A stretch of DNA of 64,000 bases from an uncultured Acetatifactor sp. (GTDB taxonomy: Bacteria > Bacillota > Clostridia > Lachnospirales > Lachnospiraceae): assembly GCA_934402315.1 (NCBI GenBank), contig CAKRTS010000011.1, positions 44,709-108,708 on the forward strand, read 5' to 3'. This document shows, in pieces, positions 25,479 through 33,610 of the stretch. The notes below the pieces were generated by a model. The model was not told where the DNA came from. It searched no databases and was given only the letters and a program-made list of their open reading frames with translations. The position numbers and the translations under genes were made by a program. How positions within the stretch are numbered: the first letter of the stretch is position 1; each line of letters begins with the position of its first letter.

Positions 25479-25772
25479 TTACGTTTCCTCCTTGCCCGGC
25501 TCGCTCTCCCCACTTTCGTCACTCTGTTCTCCGCCTTCCGCCGAAGCCTCTTTTTCTATGACCTCGCCTTCACTCCTGCGTTTTTCTTCATTCTGGTGTT
25601 CAAAGAAATTCAGCGTCCAGACCAGAATGCAGCCAAGCACATAAAACAGCACAAGCACTGCAAGCAGGATTACCAGTCTCTCCGTCATTGAATAACCCTG
25701 TATGAAAGTGATGATGCAGGTAACCGCCCCTGCCAGAAGCATCAATACCAAAGGTAAACTTCTTCTGTTCAT
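25479..25772 (-). CDS. Small two-helix membrane protein between cheD and sigD
   Basis: 97 aa. Two membrane helices (RRSLPLVLMLLAGAVTCIITFIQG and RLVILLAVLVLFYVLGCILVW) are followed by an acidic Glu/Ser-rich tail. No family recognised. ATG 25770-25772 is preferred over the longer frame to 25835, which overlaps cheD and adds a basic non-membrane extension; GAGGGGA lies eight bases upstream. Co-transcribed with cheD and sigD (26 bp before sigD). A role in membrane organisation of the motility machinery is only a guess. Confidence 0.75.
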   Translation of the reverse strand: MNRRSLPLVLMLLAGAVTCIITFIQGYSMTERLVILLAVLVLFYVLGCILVWTLNFFEHQNEEKRRSEGEVIEKEASAEGGEQSDESGESEPGKEET

Positions 25773-25788
25773 ATCTGTCTTCCCCTCG

Positions 25789-26280
25789 TCAGATGATCGT
25801 CTCCGCCTTGCCGACCGCGCGGATATGGAACTCACCGCTCTCCGGATAGAAAATTACAGTACGTCCGTAATTCGCCCCCGTGTCCTCTGCAAGAATCGGA
25901 ATCTTCATCTCTTTCAGCTTCGCCTTGGTAGCCTCCACATTTCTGTCCCCGACCTGTCCGACTCCGTTACTGCTCCCCTGAAAGGTAAACATTGTCGCTC
26001 CGCCGGCAATCTTGGCAACCATACGCATCCGCTTCGCCCCAAGCTTCTCCATCTGACGCACAAGCTCCTCAATACCTGTGTCCGCAAATTTAGCAACGTT
26101 CTGCTGTCCGTTCTTCATCGCCGTGCTGTCCGGCAGCATGATATGCGCCAGACCGCCGATCTTTGTCATCGGATCACGGATAGCAATTCCGACACACGAA
26201 CCAAGCCCCAGAGTTGTCACTCCATCGGGGCTTATACAGGTTTTCAGATCTGCCATTCCTACTTTTATAATTTCACTCAT
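25789..26280 (-). CDS. cheD: Chemoreceptor glutamine deamidase CheD
   Basis: 163 aa. Deamidates specific glutamines of chemoreceptors and forms a complex with CheC. The catalytic Cys29 is in LGLGSCVGIAI and His46 is in GGLAHIMLP, with a conserved Thr at 22-23. The C-terminal part GRTVIFYPESGEFHI is family-typical. It lies directly after cheC, its regulatory partner, as in Bacillus. Confidence 0.96.
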   Translation of the reverse strand: MSEIIKVGMADLKTCISPDGVTTLGLGSCVGIAIRDPMTKIGGLAHIMLPDSTAMKNGQQNVAKFADTGIEELVRQMEKLGAKRMRMVAKIAGGATMFTFQGSSNGVGQVGDRNVEATKAKLKEMKIPILAEDTGANYGRTVIFYPESGEFHIRAVGKAETII

Positions 26281-26319
26281 ATTCCACCATATCTCGTTTC
26301 TCTGATCCTCAATCCCTTT

Positions 26320-26943
26320 TTACGCAACAGGCAGCCCCAGGGCTGTCAGAATCTTTGAATAGGACTCCATATCCGGAATCAAAATAAAGTATCCGTCCAG
26401 TTCCACTTCATCATAGAACTGGGACTGAATCAGCAGAATTTTATCTCCGTAAATGCCAAACTGAATTGCCGGAACGCTCAGGATCGCCCCTGCCATATCC
26501 ACCGTCAGCGCAGGCGGTGTCGGAAATATCTTAAGGTTTGTCAGCGTGGAAAGTGCATTCAGATAAGCGCCCGTGATGATATTGCCCATCTCCTTCATGG
26601 CAGACAGACCCATCTCCTCAAACTCAGCTCCTTCCGGCAGCATTCCCATCGTGATCTTCTGGATCAGATGCCTTGCACTGCTCTCCTCGACCATGAACAT
26701 CATACTGCCGGTGATGTCGCCCTCTACGCCGAGAAGCACACCAGCCATGATCTGTTCCTCGCCGCCCATGATTTCACCGACCTCGGAAAAATCAAGCAGC
26801 TTGACCTGAGGAACCCGCATATCCACTTTGCTCTGCAGCATCTGAGCCAGCGCCGTCATCGCATTTCCGGCGCCGATATTTCCGATTTCCTTCAAGACAT
26901 CATAATAACTCTCAGTAACCTGTTCAAGGCTCATGTCTCCCAT
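26320..26943 (-). CDS. cheC: CheY-P phosphatase CheC
   Basis: 207 aa. Dephosphorylates CheY-P and binds CheD in the adaptation loop. Both phosphatase half-sites are intact: LKEIGNIGAGNA (Glu19, Asn22) and MKEMGNIITGAYLNA (Glu118, Asn121). AAGGAG eight bases before ATG 26943 supports the start. No FliM-like CheY-binding N-terminus is present, which separates it from FliY. Neighbours are cheW and cheD. Confidence 0.96.
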   Translation of the reverse strand: MGDMSLEQVTESYYDVLKEIGNIGAGNAMTALAQMLQSKVDMRVPQVKLLDFSEVGEIMGGEEQIMAGVLLGVEGDITGSMMFMVEESSARHLIQKITMGMLPEGAEFEEMGLSAMKEMGNIITGAYLNALSTLTNLKIFPTPPALTVDMAGAILSVPAIQFGIYGDKILLIQSQFYDEVELDGYFILIPDMESYSKILTALGLPVA

Positions 26944-26967
26944 GGATTTATCTCCTTTTTCTAAACA

Positions 26968-27468
26968 CTAGTTTCCCTCAAGGCTGATCGTGCTCAGATC
27001 AAACAGGGAAATCAGCTCACCATTATGCTTTCCGACAGCATTGATGAGGCTTGTCTTATCCTCTTTTGTATTATAGGTAATCTTCTCAATCTCATTTGAG
27101 TTCAGGGAAACAACTTCCTTCACCTCATCTACCAGAAAGCCGACATTTCCCTCCTGCTCAAGCTTCAGGACGATGATTCTCGTCGACTTTGTGATCTCGT
27201 CATCCTCAAGTCCCATCTTGCGGCGCATGCTGATTACCGGGATCACCTCGCCGCGCATGTTAATCACGCCCTTTAAATAGGAGGGCATCTTGGGGATTCT
27301 CGTAATGGGCTGCATCCTGACAATGTTATCAATATTGCAGATATCGATTCCGTACTGCTCTCCGCCAAGCCTGATGACGATGAACTGCGTCGTTTCCAGA
27401 ACACTCTTTTCTTCTTCCGCCGCCAAATTATTTTCTGTATTCAAACTGAGTTCCATATTAGTCTGCAT
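26968..27468 (-). CDS. cheW: Chemotaxis coupling protein CheW
   Basis: 166 aa. Couples CheA to chemoreceptors in the membrane arrays. The CheW fold begins at ETTQFIVIRLGGEQYGIDI and continues with MRGEVIPVISMRRKMG and FLVDEVKEVVSL. An N-terminal extension of about 25 acidic residues is less conserved, so the start could be the second Met at 27456. It lies 7 bp after cheA. Confidence 0.96.
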   Translation of the reverse strand: MQTNMELSLNTENNLAAEEEKSVLETTQFIVIRLGGEQYGIDICNIDNIVRMQPITRIPKMPSYLKGVINMRGEVIPVISMRRKMGLEDDEITKSTRIIVLKLEQEGNVGFLVDEVKEVVSLNSNEIEKITYNTKEDKTSLINAVGKHNGELISLFDLSTISLEGN

Positions 27469-27475
27469 CCCCTTT

Positions 27476-29578
27476 CTAAATCAGTGCATTTGCATCGAGA
27501 ATCAGTGCGATCTCTCCATCGCCGAGGATCGTCGCGCCACTGATAAACTTACACTGCTTGATATATTTTCCGAGCGATTTGATGACAATCTCCTGCTGTC
27601 CGATCAGTTCGTCAATTACAAGTCCCGCCATTCTGTCACCCTTCTTGACGATGACAACGATCAGGTTCTCGTCCTTTGACTTCTTGCTCTCAATGTCGAG
27701 CACCTTGTTCAGTCTTATCAGCGGGATTACCTGTCCACGCAGATTGATTACCTCTTTATTCTGTACCAGCTTGATGTCCGAAGGGGAAATATCCTCCAGC
27801 GTCTGTATGGAGCCGAGTGAGATTGCATACTTCTCATCGCCCACAACAACCATCAGTGCCTGGATGATTGCCAGTGTCAAAGGCAGTCTGATCGTCCATG
27901 TGCTTCCCTCTCCGAGCTTGGACTTCACCTCAACCTCACCGCTCAGGGACTCAATCTTGGAGCGCACTACATCCAGTCCGACACCACGTCCGGAGACATC
28001 CGTAACCTGCTTTGCCGTCGAGAAGCTCGGCAAGAACAGGAGATTGATGATCTCCTTCTCCGTCAAGTTGGCAGCCTGTTCGGGGGTAACCGTTCCTCTC
28101 TCTACCGCCTTTGCCCTTACAGCCTCTGTATCGATACCGTTACCGTCATCCCTTACCTCGATGACGACGTTGTTTCCGTCCTGGTAAGCATCTAAGAAGA
28201 TGGAACCTACAGCGGGCTTTCCTCTCTGTGCACGCACCTCTGCGGACTCAATGCCGTGGTCTGCAGAATTTCTCAGCAGATGCATCAGAGGATCACCGAT
28301 TTCATCGACAACGGTTCTGTCAAGCTCTGTCTCCTCACCTGACATGTACAGCTCCAGCTTCTTATCCAGCTTCTTTGAGAGGTCTCTGATCATTCTGGGG
28401 AACTTGTTTACAACGCTTTCGATCGGGACCATCCTGACCTTCATGACAGATTCGTGCAGGTTCGTCGTCACCTGCTCCAGATACTCGATCTGCTCGTTGA
28501 AGGCGCTGTTCATATTGGTCTGCTCCTGACTGGAGACAGACACCAGCGAATTTTTTGCAATAATCAGCTCGCTGACAAGGTTCATCAGGGAGTCAAGTTT
28601 TTCAATATCCACACGGACAGTACGATTGACAACCGGCTTTGAGAGCGCCTGCTTCTTTGCGTCCGTCTTTGCCGCAGGTGCCGATGCCGCCTTGACTGCC
28701 GGCTGAGGTGCCGCCACTGCCGCAGCCGGAGCCGCAGTAACACTGTCTGCCGCCTTCTCCGCATCCGGTGCCTTGTAATGTGAATTATTCTCAAGCACAA
28801 TCGGTGCTCCGGTAACCTTTTCTATCTCGGAGACATCCTCTGCCGCCCTGATGACTGCATCAAGTTCGGCATCCGACAGCACAATCAGGGTAAAGTCTCT
28901 GTCAAACTTCTCATCCTCAACATCCTGTGCGCTGGGAACAGAGATGATAATCTCCGCAAGCTCCTCAACTGCCTTAAACACAAGGAACGCTCTCGCTGCC
29001 TTCAGGATACAATTTTCCTGAATGCAGACATTCAGGCCATAGACCTTCTTGCCCATCTTCTGCGCTTCCTTAATGACATTGACCTGCGCATCGTCCAGTG
29101 CAATGTCATTCCATTTTTCCACGCCCGTCTCCGGCACAGCCGGTGCGGCAGCCGCAGTCTCCGGCTTCTTCTCAGCCGCAGGCTTTGCGGCGCTGCTTCC
29201 GTTCAATATGTCGTTCAGCTGACGGATCAGCTCTTCGTTGTCATTCGTTCCTTCATCCGCTGTATTCTGGATATTGTCTGTATATTCCTCCAGCGCATCC
29301 AGGCATCGGAAAAGAACATCGATCATCTCCGGCTGAACCTTGATATTTCCGTTTCGCACCTCAGAGAACACATTCTCCATGTCATGGGTCAGCGTCTGCA
29401 TTCTCTTATATCCCATGGTTCCGGCCATTCCCTTCAGCGAATGCGCCGCCCGGAAAATTTCATTGATGGTATCCGTTGCCTCCGGGTCTGCCTCCAGCTC
29501 CAGAATACGCGTGTTCAGATTTTGTAAATGCTCCTTGGTTTCATCAAGGAAGATCTCGAGATATTGACTTACGTCCAT
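27476..29578 (-). CDS. cheA: Chemotaxis histidine kinase CheA
   Basis: 700 aa. Receptor-controlled kinase that phosphorylates CheY and CheB. The HPt domain has His46 in FRAAHSLKGMAGTMGY. A Pro/Ala-rich linker (about 270-310) follows the CheY-binding P2 region. The dimerisation domain (RVDIEKLDSLMNLVSELIIAKNSL), ATPase boxes (LLRNSADHGIE, DDGNGID, GRGVGLDVV) and the C-terminal CheW-like domain are all present. Bounded by cheB (65 bp upstream) and cheW (7 bp downstream). Confidence 0.98.
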   Translation of the reverse strand: MDVSQYLEIFLDETKEHLQNLNTRILELEADPEATDTINEIFRAAHSLKGMAGTMGYKRMQTLTHDMENVFSEVRNGNIKVQPEMIDVLFRCLDALEEYTDNIQNTADEGTNDNEELIRQLNDILNGSSAAKPAAEKKPETAAAAPAVPETGVEKWNDIALDDAQVNVIKEAQKMGKKVYGLNVCIQENCILKAARAFLVFKAVEELAEIIISVPSAQDVEDEKFDRDFTLIVLSDAELDAVIRAAEDVSEIEKVTGAPIVLENNSHYKAPDAEKAADSVTAAPAAAVAAPQPAVKAASAPAAKTDAKKQALSKPVVNRTVRVDIEKLDSLMNLVSELIIAKNSLVSVSSQEQTNMNSAFNEQIEYLEQVTTNLHESVMKVRMVPIESVVNKFPRMIRDLSKKLDKKLELYMSGEETELDRTVVDEIGDPLMHLLRNSADHGIESAEVRAQRGKPAVGSIFLDAYQDGNNVVIEVRDDGNGIDTEAVRAKAVERGTVTPEQAANLTEKEIINLLFLPSFSTAKQVTDVSGRGVGLDVVRSKIESLSGEVEVKSKLGEGSTWTIRLPLTLAIIQALMVVVGDEKYAISLGSIQTLEDISPSDIKLVQNKEVINLRGQVIPLIRLNKVLDIESKKSKDENLIVVIVKKGDRMAGLVIDELIGQQEIVIKSLGKYIKQCKFISGATILGDGEIALILDANALI

Positions 29579-29643
29579 ACTTCTTTCCCATCCCTTTCTT
29601 CGTTGGTCACGATTCGATCACCTTTACCGCACCCGGCGCGGGC

Positions 29644-30726
29644 TCACGCCTTAACGCCTACATGCAGAATGATTTCCTGTGCAATCTGTTCCAGCGGCAC
29701 CACCTGATCCGAGAGTCCTGCCTGTGCGACCGCCTTCGGCATGCCGTACACCGTACAGCTCTCCTGATCCTGTGAGATCACATGTGCCTTTTTCTTTGAC
29801 TCCAGATTCTTAATGCCCTCGGTTCCGTCCGCTCCCATTCCCGTCATGACAACGCATACAATCTTGTCATAAGCGGTGTCCGCAAGCGATTCATACATAT
29901 AGTTCGCGCTGGGCTTCACACCCTCTCTCGTCGGCTCATCGGAATAGTGGATGACCGTCTTTGCGCCGGAACGCTTTACATTCATGTGCTTACCGCCCAT
30001 TGCGACGTAGACCGTTCCCTTCTGTAGTTCATCGCCCTCCGCCGCCTCCTTGACGCGGATGGGGCTCAGATCATTGAGTCTTTCCGCGAGGGATGCCGTA
30101 AAGCCTTTCGGCATGTGCTGCACAAGCAGTACAGGTGCATCCAGTTCTGCGGGCAGTCTCGGAATGACCTCCTGCAATGCCTTGGGACCTCCGGTAGAGC
30201 TTGCAATGGCAACAATCTTTGTGCCCGGTGTCTTTTCGGAGAAGCGTTTTGCGATATCTGCAACCTTGGAGGTAATGATCTGGTTCTCCCTGATCTTCTC
30301 CTCCGATTCAAACTCTGGAAGCCTGCTGTCTACCACGGCCTCAAGAATTCTGATAAACTTATCCTTGAAGGCATCCACCCGGCAGTCGCCCGCCGTGTCC
30401 GGCTTATGTATGAAGTCGAGAGCTCCGAGCGCCAGCGCATCGAGCGTCAGCTTCGCTCCCTCCCGCGTATCCGTACTCGCCATCATGACTCTCGCCGGTA
30501 TTTTGAACTTCCTCAGCTCCTCCAGAAGCTGCAGCCCGTTCATCTTCGGCATGTTGACATCCAGCACAACGGCATCGTACTGATTCCGGCTGAGAAGGTC
30601 GAAAGCCTCCAGCCCGTTTGTCGCTCTGGCGACAACGTGAAATCTTTCGTCAGAATCAATTATATCACAAAGCACTCTTCTCATGAGTGCAGAATCATCA
30701 ACTACAAGAATTTTTTTGGGTGTCAT
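29644..30726 (-). CDS. cheB: Chemoreceptor methylesterase CheB
   Basis: 360 aa. Removes methyl groups from receptor glutamates and can deamidate glutamines. The receiver domain has Asp56 in DAVVLDVNMP. The methylesterase triad is visible: Ser177 in AIASSTGG, His204 in LVQHMPKGF, and Asp300 in GMGADGTEG. It starts inside the stop of the PilZ gene (4-bp overlap), so the two are translationally coupled. The matching methyltransferase CheR is not in the window. Confidence 0.97.
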   Translation of the reverse strand: MTPKKILVVDDSALMRRVLCDIIDSDERFHVVARATNGLEAFDLLSRNQYDAVVLDVNMPKMNGLQLLEELRKFKIPARVMMASTDTREGAKLTLDALALGALDFIHKPDTAGDCRVDAFKDKFIRILEAVVDSRLPEFESEEKIRENQIITSKVADIAKRFSEKTPGTKIVAIASSTGGPKALQEVIPRLPAELDAPVLLVQHMPKGFTASLAERLNDLSPIRVKEAAEGDELQKGTVYVAMGGKHMNVKRSGAKTVIHYSDEPTREGVKPSANYMYESLADTAYDKIVCVVMTGMGADGTEGIKNLESKKKAHVISQDQESCTVYGMPKAVAQAGLSDQVVPLEQIAQEIILHVGVKA

Positions 30727-31451
30727 AGACCTCTTTCCTTTCTGCGGCTCTTTCTTTCCTCTTCAAAAATATATTTGATGATCTCCTCTCTTGTCTCAAC
30801 ATCCATATCGTAATACTGGACACGATGCTCCCACGTTCCCGGGCGGTTTTCCAGTTCCCGCACGCTGAGCACCTTACCGATCACCTCATATTTTTTCCGC
30901 TCATCCCCCTTCAAAAGATGGTAGCTGATATACAGCATACTGTCAGGCTCATATCTCTGGGTCGAAAGGAATCTGAGCCCGCCCCCGCTGATGTCTACGA
31001 TCACGCTCTGTTTCAGCGGCAGCCCCGGGGTCAGGGAATAAGGCATCCTGTTCTCCAAAGCCTGCAGTTCCTCCTCCTCAAGATTCCGTGCGCACATCTC
31101 CAGCGCACAGCTGAACCGGTAATATTCCCGCCGCTGGTACTTTCTGAGATTGCTGGTAAGTTCCACGACCAGAATATAGACATTGTTGCTCTTATAGCGG
31201 TCGATAATTCTGGCAAAGCACTGATAAAGCCCCGACTCTCCATAAAACACAAGGTCATACTCACTGTCCACCGGGAGCAGGATCAGCTTCGTCTTCTCCA
31301 TGGGCATTGTAATCTCAAGCGTATCCCCGGAAAGAATATCATAGACAGCGCTCTTATACATCCTCCCCTTCGTATCTGCCAGCTCCTCGCTGCCTTTCTC
31401 TACAGCTGTCAGTTCTATCTTATCGCCAACCTTTATGAATTTTGAAAGCAT
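30723..31451 (-). CDS. PilZ-domain flagellar brake protein (YcgR/DgrA type)
   Basis: 242 aa. Binds cyclic di-GMP and, in YcgR-type proteins, slows the motor through MotA or the switch. The N-terminal YcgR-like barrel covers about 1-105. The PilZ motifs are QRREYYR (Arg107, Arg108, Arg112) and DISGGGLRF (from Asp153), both intact. It lies between flhG and cheB, a position where Bacillus has no gene, and overlaps cheB by 4 bp. Together with the EAL protein at 16.9-19.2 kb it suggests c-di-GMP control of motility. Confidence 0.93.
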   Translation of the reverse strand: MLSKFIKVGDKIELTAVEKGSEELADTKGRMYKSAVYDILSGDTLEITMPMEKTKLILLPVDSEYDLVFYGESGLYQCFARIIDRYKSNNVYILVVELTSNLRKYQRREYYRFSCALEMCARNLEEEELQALENRMPYSLTPGLPLKQSVIVDISGGGLRFLSTQRYEPDSMLYISYHLLKGDERKKYEVIGKVLSVRELENRPGTWEHRVQYYDMDVETREEIIKYIFEEERKSRRKERGL

Positions 31452-31477
31452 TCTCCGTCACCCATCCTTATTGTTCG

Positions 31478-32353
31478 TTAGTTTCTTCTCTCCAATATGT
31501 GAGAAAAGAAAGCCGCCATGCCTCTCTTAGGCTGTCTCTCTTCCTCTTCCTTCCCCATCAGCTTCTGTACGATCTTCTCATAGGCAGCTGTCGATTTTGC
31601 GCCGGGATTCTGGATAGAAACCGGCATCTGCTGCATGACAGCCCGCGCCAGCTGCGCATCCTCCGGCACACTGCCGAGATAGGTCATGGGAATTTTCAGG
31701 TACCTCGCCACAACCGCATTCAGCTTATTAAAAAGGATCTCTCCCTCGCTTTCCTTTGCCACCCTGTTTGCGACCATCTTCACCTTCGTCGTATTTTCGT
31801 CAAACCGGGGATGTCTGTACAACGCTTTCAGCAGGGAATAGGAGTCGGTGATAGATGTCGGCTCCGGTGTCGTCACCAGCAGAATCTCCCCGCTTGCCAC
31901 CAGGAACTCCAGAACAGCATCCGATATTCCCGCTCCGGTATCAACGATAATAATGTCCGCGATCGCATCCAGCTGGGAAAGATTCTGGATAATATAGGAG
32001 AGATAATCCCTGCTGAGGTTGGACATCCCTGCAATTCCACTGCCGCCGGAGATAAAGCCGACCTCCATCGGTCCCCACGTGATGATCTCCGTAATGCTCT
32101 TACCCTGATAGATCAGGTCACAGAGATTATGCTTCGGAACTGCCCCAAACATGATCTCTATATTTGCAAGTCCGAAATCAGCGTCGAGAATAATGACCCT
32201 TTTTCCAAGCTTCCGGAACTGGATTGCCAGATTTATGGACGTATTGGACTTGCCAACGCCCCCCTTGCCACTAGTGACAGTGATGACACGGGCCAAAGGT
32301 CTTGACTGTTGCTGATTCGCTTTGATAATTCTTAACTGTTCTGCCTGATCCAT
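31478..32353 (-). CDS. flhG: Flagellar number regulator FlhG (MinD/ParA-type ATPase)
   Basis: 291 aa. ATPase (YlxH in Bacillus) that works with FlhF to set the number and position of flagella. The deviant Walker A is VTSGKGGVGKS (27-36), with ILDADFGLANIEIMFG and IIVDTGAGIS following. The C-terminal segment is basic and amphipathic (RQPKRGMAAFFSHILERRN), as expected for membrane attachment. The N-terminus MDQAEQLRIIKANQQQSRP matches the conserved FlhF-activating DQAxxLR region. It follows flhF by 15 bp. Confidence 0.96.
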   Translation of the reverse strand: MDQAEQLRIIKANQQQSRPLARVITVTSGKGGVGKSNTSINLAIQFRKLGKRVIILDADFGLANIEIMFGAVPKHNLCDLIYQGKSITEIITWGPMEVGFISGGSGIAGMSNLSRDYLSYIIQNLSQLDAIADIIIVDTGAGISDAVLEFLVASGEILLVTTPEPTSITDSYSLLKALYRHPRFDENTTKVKMVANRVAKESEGEILFNKLNAVVARYLKIPMTYLGSVPEDAQLARAVMQQMPVSIQNPGAKSTAAYEKIVQKLMGKEEEERQPKRGMAAFFSHILERRN

Positions 32354-32368
32354 GCCTTACCACCTCAC

Positions 32369-33610
32369 TCAGTGTTTTGTACTCAGCAGCTGCTTCACCG
32401 CCTTCTGGGGATTAAACTGCTCAATGTCATCCGGTACATTCTGTCCGCAGGTGACATATGCGATGTCGGCATCCGTGAAAAGCTTCAGATTCAGAAGACT
32501 TCCCAGCGTTGATGTCTCATCCAGCTTTGTCAGGATCAGCTGATAATCCGCGATCTCCTTATAGCTGGAGGAAATTCTCTGTAAATCACGATATTTCGTG
32601 GTCGTCGAAAGCACAAGAAACGCCTGGCTCTCACCCGCTTCCGCAGCCGTAGCCAGCAGCTTCTTCATCTTCTCCAGAAGCTCCTCATTCTGATGGGAGT
32701 GTCCTGTGGTGTCGACAAAAATATAATCATAGTCCTTAAAATCCGAGATTGCGGTCTTAAGCTCCTCCTCCGTGTAGATCACGCGGAACGGAACCTCCAG
32801 TATGTTCGCGTAGGTGCGCAGCTGCTCCGCCGCAGCAATACGGAAGGTGTCCGCCGTGAGCATTGCGATCTTCTTCTTTTCCTCAACTGCAAAATGGCTT
32901 GCAATCTTTGCGATCGTCGTCGTCTTTCCGACGCCTGTAGGGCCCATGAAAATCAGGGTCTTAGGCCCGTTTTCTGCGGGCGTAATGCCGGCAGCCTTTC
33001 CGAATTTCAGGATCATTTTCTGATAGACGTTTGCCAGAATATAGTCAAACGGCAGGTTCGGCTTCCGGTTCTTATCGGTCTCATCTATGATCTGATTCGC
33101 GTACTTTTCCTCGACCTCATTCTCAAGCATGGTATTGTAGAGCAGTCTGACGAACTTCTCCTGCTCGGTAGGCTCCTTATCCTGCGCAGCCGCTCCGCTC
33201 TCCTTCTCCTCTTCCGAGACAGCCTCGTCCTGCTGCGCCTGCTCTGCCTTCGCATCCTCTTCCTGGCGGAAACGGCTTACCAGCAGCGTCTGCAGACTGT
33301 CAAGCTTCTTCTCAATGTTCTGGGAGCTCTCGCTCATCACATTCACCGCTGCCTGCGCATCCTGCACCTTGCGCTCCAGCTGTACTGCCTCCTGTTCAGA
33401 GCGCACTGTGTCCTTTCTCGCGGGTCTGACTGCACCGCCCTCCTCCTCGAGAGCGACCGTCACCTCGATCTGCTTTGCGCCAAAAATACCGGCGAGTCCC
33501 TTCTTTTTCACTGTGCGGACATTCATCACAATGATTCCGCTGCCAAGCTCCTTTCTGGCAGCCTCCATCGCTTCCTCTTCCGTTTTTCCAAGAAACTTTT
33601 TGATAATCAT
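32369..33610 (-). CDS. flhF: Flagellar SRP-type GTPase FlhF
   Basis: 413 aa. Places the flagellar base at its site on the membrane. The basic B domain covers about 1-120 (IIKKFLGKTEEEAMEAARKELG). An acidic linker rich in Glu/Gln (115-150) follows, then the N domain. The SRP GTPase domain has GPTGVGKTTT (223-232), DTFRIAAAEQL, DTTGHSHQ and LTKLDET. Its start overlaps the flhA stop by one base. Confidence 0.97.
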   Translation of the reverse strand: MIIKKFLGKTEEEAMEAARKELGSGIIVMNVRTVKKKGLAGIFGAKQIEVTVALEEEGGAVRPARKDTVRSEQEAVQLERKVQDAQAAVNVMSESSQNIEKKLDSLQTLLVSRFRQEEDAKAEQAQQDEAVSEEEKESGAAAQDKEPTEQEKFVRLLYNTMLENEVEEKYANQIIDETDKNRKPNLPFDYILANVYQKMILKFGKAAGITPAENGPKTLIFMGPTGVGKTTTIAKIASHFAVEEKKKIAMLTADTFRIAAAEQLRTYANILEVPFRVIYTEEELKTAISDFKDYDYIFVDTTGHSHQNEELLEKMKKLLATAAEAGESQAFLVLSTTTKYRDLQRISSSYKEIADYQLILTKLDETSTLGSLLNLKLFTDADIAYVTCGQNVPDDIEQFNPQKAVKQLLSTKH

